Assembly: GCF_021018805.1 (NCBI RefSeq)
Contig: NC_086253.1
Location: 9,116,735-9,180,734, forward strand
Direction: 5' to 3'
DNA length: 64,000 nucleotides
Source of the DNA: Prinia subflava
Lineage: Eukaryota; Chordata; Aves; Passeriformes; Cisticolidae
In this document: positions 13,801 to 25,800 of the stretch, one piece after another
Position numbering within the stretch: position 1 is the first letter of the stretch
How the letters are laid out: every line of letters starts with the position of its first letter
Notes under the pieces: generated by a model
Database searches by the model: none
Seen by the model: the letters and a program-made list of their open reading frames with translations, nothing else
Told to the model about the DNA's origin: nothing
Made by a program: the position numbers and the translations under genes

Positions 13801-16800
13801 ATTTTCTGTTGCTTACTCTTTTGTTAACTTGTTTTCCACATTTTAATACTTTCATTTTTTTTCCTAGGACTGAGTAAAACATTAACATAATTTGAAAACT
13901 TCAGAATTCGAGGCTTTCACATTTTATTTTGAGTTTTGTGAAATTTGTCAAAGTTTGGAAAATGAGTACCAAATGTTGTAGACTGTTTTTTAATGCAAAA
14001 ACAAATAACTGTTCTATGAAGTTTGAAATTTCAGAAACATTTTTGTATGACACATCTTAGAAATGTTGCATGTTTTAATATGCCTACCGCCATTTTGCAA
14101 AACTTTGGCAATAAGAAGCATTTTGAAGCTTCCATCTTGGCTACGTTCAGATTTTATGGCATTTGAAAAAGCATGTTAAAAAGTCATTTTTAGGAATACA
14201 TTGCAAAGCCTGCCAAATATGAGTAGAGGATTTAGGAGTAAGGTCATACAAATGCAAGTGTATGACTTCATATTATGCTAAGTTAAAACTGATAATAATG
14301 TTCTGTTGCTTTATTTCTTAATGGCTTTTGCTTCAAACAGTATTTATAAGCTGGGTTGGAACTGTTGATTTTAATGAATCTGTTGAAGATGGCCTTTTAA
14401 AGCATCTTCTAATATTCTGTAGTTAAAGTGCTTTCTTCTTGAAAACTTAGGACATGCAGAGACCCTATATTAAGAATTACATATTTTTATATGTCTATGT
14501 TTTGTACCAAAGAGTTTGTTTATTGTTGCAATGCTTCTTTTTTGAGGAGTGGTATAATTCTTGGCTTACAATTGATAAGTTTCTTGTTGCCAAGTTTTGA
14601 AACTTTTTAGAACAGTGTTGATCTACTATGAGTATTATTTATATACAGAAACATATTAAACCATTGGATATCATTAGGGACATGATCAGAAAATCACTTC
14701 TAATTGTGTTAAAGCCTCTTTAAAAAGCTGCCCCATCGCTTTTGGTAATGGCTCCTTGGATGTTTACTGACTACCTGTAAGCTACTGATTCATTGCAGCT
14801 CCAAGCAAAATGGGGTTACTTAAATCATCATCTGATCATACCCTGTGATGATAACATCCTGGTTTAAAACTACACCATGAATTGAATTTAAACTGTGATA
14901 AAATATAATTACTCTGAGAGAAACTCAATATAACGAGGAAGTTTGCAACATTCTGAATCTTTGAATGTTCAAATGGCATGCTATTTTTGAGTTAAGATGG
15001 ATGAAACCCATCCAGAATATAAAAACGTGCACCCATTGTCTGTAAGACTAGAGCCTTGTTTTGTATAAAGAATTAAAAAATCCTGCGTGTGTGTACAGAT
15101 TTATTAACTGCGTAAAATAGAAGACGTGTTCAAGGCTCAGTGAATTGCAGCTGTTCTAAACTGCAAAACTCTTACAATAGCAATGCTGATGGTCTTAATT
15201 ATAGTGATGCTAGTGAACATTGCTGCAATTGAAAAAGTTCCTAATTGACATGGGATCTTATTTCAAGGCAGCATTGAAAGAATTGAAGATCTTCATGGAA
15301 AATAAATGTGCTGAAAATGTACGTTTTAATGGCATTGCACTTTCTGACAAAAACTTGTCAATTTTGGGTTTTTCCCCAATAGAATTTTTTGAACTCATAT
15401 CCAAAGCACAAAGTAACAGAGCAGATGACCAACGTGGACTGCTAAGGAAAGAAGACCTTATTCTCCCTGACTTTCTCCGTTTGCCACCCACTGGACCAGA
15501 ACCATCCTCATCTACTCCCGCAGGTCCTAGAGGCCTCAGCAAGCGAGTTTCAAAAAGCGATGGCAGTGATGGATGTACGTCACCCAGTGGAACGCAGGAG
15601 CCCGTGCAAAACTTTAATGAAAACTCAGTCAAGAGAATGGGCTACTCAGAAAACAAACACAAACCTGCGCTGGCAGCCCTCCACAGCCAGAAGACTTTCA
15701 GTGCTCCTTTCAGTCCTCCGCTGTCCCCCATTCCGCACGCGCAGGAGAGCAACGCCGCGGTGTGGAAAAGGCAGTCCAGAGAGCTGCAGCCCGAAGGCAT
15801 TCAGATGGTAGATGATGAAAACGTGGCAGACTTGACTCTGGTGGCTGAAGGAGATATTAGCAGCCCTAACAGCACTTTGCTGCCACCGCCACCACCAACG
15901 CCACTGTCAGACATCAGTAAACTCACGGAGGCCAACTATCCACCCCCAACTCCTTTTGCAGGTAATCAGGAAAAATCTGGATATCAAAGATCCAATTCAG
16001 GTATTTCTAGATTTTAATAGTATTTCCTTTTGTGTAAAACTACTTTTCTTTGGCACTGTTAGTCAGGATTTGGCACCCATTAAAACGACAAAGAAAATTC
16101 TCTCTGCACCTTATTTTTTTTTTTTTTTAACCAGAAAAGGAAGGAAAAAAATTTTAATTGCCTTAGTCTGTTCTAACTGTAATACTTCTGCTTGCCTTTA
16201 ACAATTGTACTTTTGTTTGGATTTGGCATGTAACCAAAAATGGCCACATGCAGACAAACCTTTGAAATACATCCATGTGCTATAATTATCTCATTCACCC
16301 TCAGAGTACAAAACAGGGTATCAGCATTTTGAGCTCCATAGCGCTGTTGTGTTCCAGATTTTCTGATCCATTTCTCATAATGAGATACATGATTAGGGTT
16401 TGGAAGTTTAAGTACTTTAACAAAAACCCTAATTATGTGTTGAAAATTGCAGTATTGTTTATGATTAAAATTTTAAACGGATAAGCCTCAACTTAAAATA
16501 TATTTCACTAATAAATTTGATATTTGTGACTAAAAATAAAAATGTTATTTTTTTTAACCCATACTTTGCTACACAGAGAAACAGATTGCATCTATCACAC
16601 TTTCTCCCAGAATATTCACATATCAAGTAGCTTTCTATTAGATAATTTTAAAGAAAATATATAACTTTTTTAGGATGTAAGTTTCATGGTCTAGCAATAT
16701 CACAGAGCAATATTAGCCCAAGGCTGAAGTATGGAATTTCTTTATAAACATGGACTCTAATAATAATTGCTATTACCAGGAACAGGAATTTGAAGACAAT

Positions 16801-19800
16801 GGGTGTCGTGACATTGACATTTTACAGTCATTGTACTGTGCATTTTAATGTAAAATATAAGAAGAGGTATCTATGTGCTACGTTTATTTTTGATGTTTCA
16901 CAAACATATGGTGCCATATTTGTATGATCACATTTCTTTGTGACGTGGGAATATACATTTTAATTATTTATCTTTTTACACAGAGTATTTGATACTGTTC
17001 TTTATCTGTATGGTTGATGATTTGTAAATACTTCTTTGGTTGTTGGATGCTTATAAATGCCAATGCAAATTATTTCATCCTCTTGGTATTTTAAAAGCCA
17101 ATTCCTTTATTAGTAGTGTCTGAGAAATGTTCTATAAGCGCTATCACTTAATTTCTGAAACTTAGTATTGGACGGACTTGTAACCAGTGCCTATGAATAA
17201 CAGAACCACAAAATGTACTTCAGACATATTGATGTATATATGCATAGATTTGTGTTGGTGTCTTTCTGATATGTCAAGTGTACAACATAGGTATCAATTT
17301 GCATATTTTTCAGTGAGAAATGTTAAAAAAACCATTTGCACTTAAAAAAAAACTTCATGAATTTACAATATTTTAATGCATGCCATAAGTTTCTGTGTAA
17401 CCACTGAGCTGTAGCTTTCCCTTTTCCCACTTTCTACTTTTTACTTTGTAGAAATCTTTGTGTAGTTTTCACATGTATTTTGTATTCTTGTTCTCTCAGG
17501 AGTAATAAATTCTAGCTCTAGTTACGCAAACTGGTTTTAAGCTTTCATTTTCTTCATTATTTAAAAAATTCTTTCAGTCCTGGATTAAGAATTCTGATTG
17601 AAATTACCTTCTTGTAACAAACAGATAAATAGATATGAACAGCAATTACCATGAGACAAAGCTGACAAACATTAGATTTGTTAATAATTGAGACATCAAA
17701 GGGCAAATGCTGTCTTGAGATGCTGATGGGTCACATGTGAAATCCATAGCATTGGCATGTGCTCCAGAAGGCAGAAAGACAGGAGATTTCTTTTGAATTA
17801 GTCATAACAAGAACTCCTGAAAGGAGAATTTCTTCTGTCTTTGGGTTCTTGGGCTAAACTTTACATTCATTACTTTCCTTCTTATTTTAAACTAAAGCAA
17901 CTCTTCCCTGGTCTTTAAGAAGTGGGCTGGTGATCTCAGCTCATTTGGTGTGGAGTGACCTCTTTATTTGGTAGGCTTGGGTGAGAAATGAGGGGTTGGT
18001 TGAGTGCTGGAGACCACACTACTCTTTTCACTCTTTGAGATGGGTCCTACATAACAGCACCATGAAGCCTCATTAAAAAAAAATCCTACAGAAAGGCTTG
18101 TGCTGTTAACTAGGTCTCATTGTGTTCTGGGGGATGAAAATCCAGTTTTTCCAAAAGTCACTGTGTTCCCACATATTTGTGGGCCTCCATGAAAGAAAAT
18201 AAAACAGTTGACAGTCCTGTAGCAGTTCCCATTCTGAGATTATTCAGACATTTTCACAATAAATAGCTAATAGTCTCCATGTTGAATTTAATTTTATAAA
18301 AATGGATTTTAATTAGCATGTATTCCAACTAGTGTTCTCTACTTTCAGTGGTGATTGTGTCTTATTACTCTGTCATAACCACCCATGACAGTAAGTAATC
18401 AAATTAATTTTGCAAAACTAAAAATCTAAATTTCTTTTTGCTTCCTGACAAACCAGATTTTTTTTTTTTTTTGGAACAACAAAATTTTTAAAGAGAGATA
18501 TTAGACCTTCCTTTTTTGCTACAATCTTATTGCAGATATTAGCTGTATTCTACGCTCCTCTCACAACACACTACTATTTAGTGGGAACTGTATTCTATAA
18601 AAAGAACGGTGATTTTATGGAAAAAATGTGGGCTGAAACAAAAATTTTCAATTTTCATGATTGGAGTTTGCATGGAAAGACTATTTGATGATGTACATAA
18701 TTCTAATAAAGACTTCTGGAAACTCTCTCCAGTCAAGAATCAAAATCTCAAAGGACTAAATCATTAATAATGGTTGCTTTTTTAAGTGCTTTAATGGTTC
18801 TTCATTCATAACCCCTATCAATGGAAATTGCATTTCTGATTGGTTTATTCAAATAAAATGTTGGGATATAAAGAAAAATAATGACTGCATAATTTGAAGA
18901 GGTCTCTAGTCTTAGTTCCAAATTGGCCTGGACACAAATAACATCTCTGCTTACCCTGCACATGTTGGTGTTATAAATGCTGGGAAAAGGACTGGGAGGA
19001 GTGAAGGGGTCCCTGATATAGGGGATATATAAATATATATATATATATATTTGCTGATAGAGGGAAGCCAGGCCAGTGTCTGTTCCCCTAATGGGTAACA
19101 CTTGAGGTTTTTTTCACTTGGTGATCTAGAGAGCAAAATATGAACAATGGAAGGCGGCAAAATAAGGTTTGTATCACTCTGAGCTTTTGAGAACAGATTT
19201 TCAGTCTCAGTTCTTAACTTTCTGAAATAAGTGAAATGTTTTTATACTGTATTAATACTTAGCTATGAAGTAAATAACAAATCAGTTAGCAACACAGGAA
19301 TCATTACTGATTCCAGTAGTGTTACTCATCAAGAGAAATTTTCTTCATTTTAAATAAGCCTGCTAGTTCTGGCAAATTTCCCACTTCAAAAATCAGAGGT
19401 TTCTGGAATCTGAAGACATTCTTTCATGTCTCTGCATATAATGGTGGTCCCATCTGTGGAAGAAATAATTATTGTGTGGTGTGATTGGCTTGAAGCGATG
19501 CATTCATTTTTGTAAGTGTTAAAATGCTGATTTAATCTCCTTGGCTTTTTTGTTTGTTTGTTTGTTTTCTTTTTGTTTTTTTAATTGCCTAGTATAGTCT
19601 GGGTATTTTGAATGTTGTCCAGTTTTTCCAAAGGGTTTGGGCACATGTGTTACCCAAGTGCAGAAGAGCTGCAGCCTCCCAAACCTTTAGTCTCCTCAAG
19701 AGCTGTGAGTATGAAGCCACAGACCTTGCACTGGATTGTTTATTCAGTAATAATCCACTGGTCTGAGTTGTTCATGACAGTTTTTGCCTCTACTACAAAG

Positions 19801-22800
19801 TAGGCGGGCATTTACTCATGATTCCAACTGGGCTTTTTCATGGAATACCTTTTCATCATGAAGTAGAACAATTTGCAGCAATCCAGACTGAAGTGCACAG
19901 ACTAGATTTGAGTCCATCAAATTGTTCTTCCTTCTCTTAAAAAAATCCCTGTTATTTTGGGGGCTTTTATTTTTCAGCTAGGATGAGAATTATTCTCAGA
20001 GTGACACTACAGTTACAGTCAGTGGAGTTGTCTACCAAGTGTGAAGGTCTTTATTTTTAAGGAGATGTATAGACTGGATCCAGCAATGCAATTGAAAAGT
20101 TTATTCAAAACTACCTTTTAACAAGCATATAACATCATTGGTTAAGATAGAGAGCCAGCTAGGGAAAGTAAAAGCATGGGGAAGTCTCTGTAATTATACT
20201 TTAGTAAAATGTCTATGGAAGTTAAAGAGTTAATTTAGACAGTCTAAAGGTATATAGATATTTTTTTAAGAAATCATTTTGTTTCTGAAATAGATATAGA
20301 ACTGTACCCTCAAACTTGTTTCCTTTGTTATTGGAAATTGAATAGTTAGTACTAGCACAAGTATATTTTTGTTGGGAAGGATAAATTATGCAGAAATAAA
20401 ATCCAGGGTAATCTCTGAGTCTGGGACTGAGTATTGTTCCCAAAGCCAAAAAAAAAACAACCCACCAAACCAAAAACAACAAACAAACAAACAAACAAAC
20501 CCCAAAATCTCCAACTGCTCTTTTTTGTACTATTTACAGAGAGGCTGCAGTACCCCACAGCTGAAGAATAGAGATCAGATAATTACAGTAGAGATCAGTG
20601 GTATTTCTGTGACTTTCACTTTCTTGGCTACTAAATTTTTCAATTCTAATGGTGGTGAATTCGAAGTGCAAAAAAGTTTGTGATAGTTAAAGAGATTAGA
20701 GGACTTTAAGAGCAATCACGTCTATCTTCAAAATTTGAAAATAAACCTTTTTTTTTGTAATAAATTATATAATATTTTACATAACTAATATTTTATATAA
20801 TCTCTTAGTTCATGTGGCATATTTTAGAGACAGTCCAGTGGTGTTCCCTGTATAAATCAAGATAACCACATGAATGAAAACAATAAAAGAAAATAAATAA
20901 ATAATAAAAATTCAAGAAAAAGTGGTGATTACGACTTAAAAGATATAAGAATAATGTAAATCATTATTTTCAACAAAGGGTTTTTCTTGCATTAACTTAC
21001 ATCCTTTACTGTTTCTGTATAAATTTATAGAAGACAATTGGATTCTGGATCAATATAAATAAGTACTCATGAGAATCCAGAAATACTCAGGCTGGGATGT
21101 GTTAATCCTCTTAATCAGAGCATGATTAAATGGGAGAGTTATGTGTAGTACATGACTGTGATGAACAAACAGAGGAGGAGAATTTAGAGTAGACAAATGC
21201 GAAGCAAGGAAGACCTTGGGGGATGATTATTTGAAATGTAAACTTATTTTGATCAAGCAACAAGATAAACATTTTAGAAAGAGTTGCAAATCTTATCACT
21301 GACTGGATGAAATGTTAGAAAAATGACAGCTGCCCTTTGAACCAAGTGCACGTGAGCTAAACCCAGATCCACACAAACCCACGGCAGCATTTGGATGAGG
21401 AAATGAACTTCATTGAATTATTGGTTGAAATGTAACCAGTAGCCCAATGAAACTAAATTTTAGACTTTCATAATTAAAAAATAACCTAATGAATGGGAGA
21501 TTAAATTAAAATGGATTCAAGTAATTCAATCCACTATTCCCCAACATAGGACTCTCTGCAATAATTAAACCTGCAATTACTGACCACTGATGGAAAACCA
21601 AGATGAAGGTTAACAATAAATGCTGGAAGATCACACTGAGGGCTGAATATGTGTAGGCTGCTGCAAAGTTGTTTTATCATGTCTACTGCTTGGGAAGTAG
21701 TCAAAAATTAAATTGTTGCACTTTTAGCAGTGGAGAAATGGGAAGTTTGAGCAAATTGGACAGTGTTATTGAGGGCACACATCTGCCTGGATCAAAATTC
21801 AGAACTTCAAATTTATTCTTGGGCTGCTCCTGTCTTTTAAATGATGTTTGCAGTTCCCTTCAGCCGTGGACATGAAGGGTCCCTGCCCTCAGCAAATACA
21901 GGTTGCAGTGTATGCCACAGGTGAGCTCCCTCTTCCATGTGATATTCCAAATTTGTCTTTCTGAATAATGCTTGGTGCTTTGTTCTTGTCAAGGCTTTGG
22001 AGATGAGTGCAATGAAAGGATTTCCATCTGCCCATTTCTAACCTTAATGCTGCAAATGTATTCCCAAAATTTCCAGGGAAAAGGTAAATAAACTGGTAAT
22101 GCAGAATATTGCTGCTTTGTAGAATAACCCATTTCCTGGCTTGATGCCTTCATTTTACTGAGTCAGATTTCCAAGCACTGAGCACATGCTGCAGTTGCTG
22201 TTTCATCATGCAAGTGAAATTCCGCATATAAAGTCAAATTTCCTTTGAAAAGATTTAGCATAAACTGTAGGTAGGAATCTTTTATTAAATCCTCTTTCTT
22301 CTCGGTGCTGTATCAATTAAGAGAAAAAAAGAAGGAAACTGCCAAAGAAAATTTAACCTGTGGTATTCTAAAACTTAAATGTAAAGTATCCTTTTCCCTT
22401 CAGAAGCATAATTCGCTTTACAAATTAAAAAATAAAAAAAAAGAGAGAGAGATTCTTGCAGTAGTAACAGTATGTCAGCCAGTGTGGAAGTCATTCATCC
22501 ATCACTGAAAAGAATCCATGTGTGGGAGGGCTAAAATGTAGAAGTAGCATCTCCTAACAGTTTAGGACAGGAAGGGATAAGTGTTCTCCCCAGAGTGAAA
22601 CTGCCGGATTCCATCCATGATAAGGAGAAGTTATTTATATTTATGTATTTCCAGGACCCTGAAATGAACACCTGCTATAGAAGGGCTCCTTTTTTCACTC
22701 TGGTGTAAGAAAATGCTCTCTGTCTCTCAGGCAGTGTGGTACCCCTTGGACAGGCTCCAAAGGGACTGGAGCAGTGTCTGCCCAGACCCCCCTGTTTCAG

Positions 22801-25800
22801 CACACCCCAGAGCCTTGCTGCTTTGGAGCCTGGGAAGGACTGATTACATTTAGGGGTGGTATATATCTATAAATCACCAGTTCCAGGAATTGCCCCTGAA
22901 AACGTCAGGCTTCTTTTCACAAGAGCTATATTCTAAGTTTTATGACATACTTCAAACAGATTTTTATCTGCTGTAAGTCAGTACAAAATCATTAATCTGG
23001 AGTTTATTCCCTTTTACTGAGATCAGATCCTCTCTGACATTAGAAGTCAAATGACTGGGATCAATGGTATGGAAGTCAGCAGGATATTCTTGTTATCTTT
23101 CAGTAGAACTGAGTGCCATCTAAATAGTTAATGATTCTGTCAAGAACATTTGGATTTTAGCAAAGGTTAGAATGATGAGTGAAACACTCAATTTACATGA
23201 AAGATATTTTATTAAAAATTGTAAGTAAAATTTAGCACATTGAAAATACACGAATTTATTGATTATGGTATAGAAACAATATAATTGCAAAGTGTTGTGA
23301 GCAGACTTTTAAATCCCCAAGCGTCTGCATTAGACTTGGGGTTATATGATCCTATCACCTACATTTGGCAGTTAATGCTGTTGCTGAAATTTCCAGGTTT
23401 TTTGTGACCTGTCTCTGTGTGGAATTTGGCCAAATGCTCCCTTATTCCTAAACTACCTGGAAGACAATATCTTGTGATCTTTTGCTTAGATCTTGAGGAA
23501 TATTTTATACAGAAGGTTTCCCTTTGTCTTTCTCTATAAAGATAGTTCTCTATAATGTTAAATTTATAGTGCTTGAGAGTAATACACAATATCCAAATAT
23601 CACAAAAAGAGAAATATTGGTAACACAAATCAGGAGATCAACCACAACACTGCCTGCTTGTAGTCACCTTTGGAAGAATGCAGATGGGTGCAGTTAAGCC
23701 TTCTAAGCACTCATTTGGCTTTGAGTCTGTAATAAAGCAGATCTCTGGTTTAAGGACAAAAGATGACCTGCATCTTCCTATCTTTAAACCAGCTGGAACA
23801 CATTAATGGGATCAGATGCACAAGAAAATTCCTGAGAGCTGTGTGAATGCTTAGCAAGGGAGGAGATTACCAATAGATGTGAATGGAGTATTCCATTCCT
23901 GTGTGACTGCTGCCATAAGCAGTGTCTCACTTTCTCTGCTGAAGTTAGGTGGGACATCTGATGGATTAGATTTGGGAAAATGTAATAACATTCCTGACAT
24001 GCTTCATACATGGCAAAGTGTCTGCAGAGCTCTCCATGGAGGCATTCATCACTTCAGCCAAGAATATATGAAGAGAAGTTTTACCTGTGAAGACCCTCTG
24101 CACCTTAGATGGTGCCCTGCACTGTTAAGTGTCTTCAGGTATTTGTTACTCAAAAAGAAAACATGAGAAGGAGACCAGTGCAAGAGTGTTACAAACTTCA
24201 TTGAAACCTCATTATAAAGCTCCACTGAGTACATGAAAATCTTGAGTCTAGTTAAAAACTTGCGAGATACATTTATAACAAGCTGGTTGGGCAAATCTCA
24301 CCTATTATTTGTGTCAAATAGCCTTGCTCCATAAAAGCTTTTTCTTAAAAAAATGAGGAAAAAATTTACATTGAAATATAGTGCTACTGTCATCTTCCTG
24401 TTGGGTGAAGATGAGCTAAGATCTTTTCTACCCTGAGAGGAAAAGTGAAATCATCTTCACAGTATCATCCCTTAATAATTCCATGTTCTTTTGAACTGGT
24501 ATTTTAGACAAGATGTTCTCTATTACTGCCCTGCCTCTAGCAGTAATTTATTTGATGCTACAGACAGTTTGCTCCTGAAAAAGACATTAATAGAAAAATG
24601 TCTATAATGTGGTTGTGTTCTTGTTCAGATGAGCTTACGTCTTGTGAAGCCTGAGAGCAAACATTGAGCTTTTTTTTGCTGTGTTCCTATTAGACAAATT
24701 CCACGCCCAGTTGCTTTGTGTGGTGACTCAGTGACACCATAATTCCAAGACTCAATGCCATTTCTTATATTTAACTGTAGAAGGGCTTAGCACCTAGATA
24801 AATACTGCAATACTTACACCTTCCATAGTGTTCCTGAGCAGGAGTTTCCAACTTTTTCATCTCCTGCACCCTGTTAATGCAGGCCGTGTCTTTTGACTGT
24901 GGAAAATGTTTCAGCCTAGTCCAAGTCAACAGATAGGAGACCTTCCACCCCAACCAAAGATGTTCCTTTACATGAGATTTTATAGGAGGATGTATTCTCA
25001 GTGCTAGGACAGCTGGATGACTCATGCTCTGTCAGTGCCAAGTATTTGTGGTAATTTGTCATTAGTAGGCATTTCAGCAATTTGTAGCTCTTTTAAAGCA
25101 ATTTGAAAGGAGAGTCACAGGTCTTCCTCAAAGGGCATAGAATAGTAGATGAAAGAGATCAAGAGAACAATTCAGTACACTCATGTTAAGATAAACGTTC
25201 CAGAACAGAAGAATAGCATTTTGCAGCACAGCCATGGAAGCAGCAGTTAAAATTCAGCCGATGTTCAGTTTCAGTAGGGAGATTTTAACACAAAGTGTAA
25301 TATAGTCCCATTAAATGTTAGCTGCAATTTAGTAGGCTGGAGTCATGCTGGGTTAAAAGGACTGGGAGCTTTCTGCCTGTCTCTGCTCAGCTGATTTGTT
25401 GGGAATTTGATCTAATCCCTCAGAAAAAAACAGAAAGCATTACTGTTGTGAAATACCTGCATTATTCACATGAGGCTTCACTATAGCTAAAACACTAAGT
25501 ATTGCACTGCTTAGGATTGTAACTTATTTTTCTGAAATAGAAAGCTTTAACCCTCAAGAAGACGCTGAAGTGATTTGATTGAAACTGTATGAAAGTGGTT
25601 TTTTTTGTCTTTTTCATTTGCATTTCCTCCATTCTCTGTATCAAAAAGTTCTTGATTACCATAATTATACATGGAAATTTCTTTTCCTTGCATAAAACTG
25701 TACCAATTACTTCGTGGAATAAACACAAATAAAAGATTTGAAAGACAGCTTTGGGATTTAACCTCAGCAGTTTCATAGGATTTTTGTGGCTAAACATGCT

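Noticed and set aside
15258..15632. 124-codon minus-strand frame over the GoLoco exon
   Set aside because: Antisense shadow of the real coding exon; its text has no domain.
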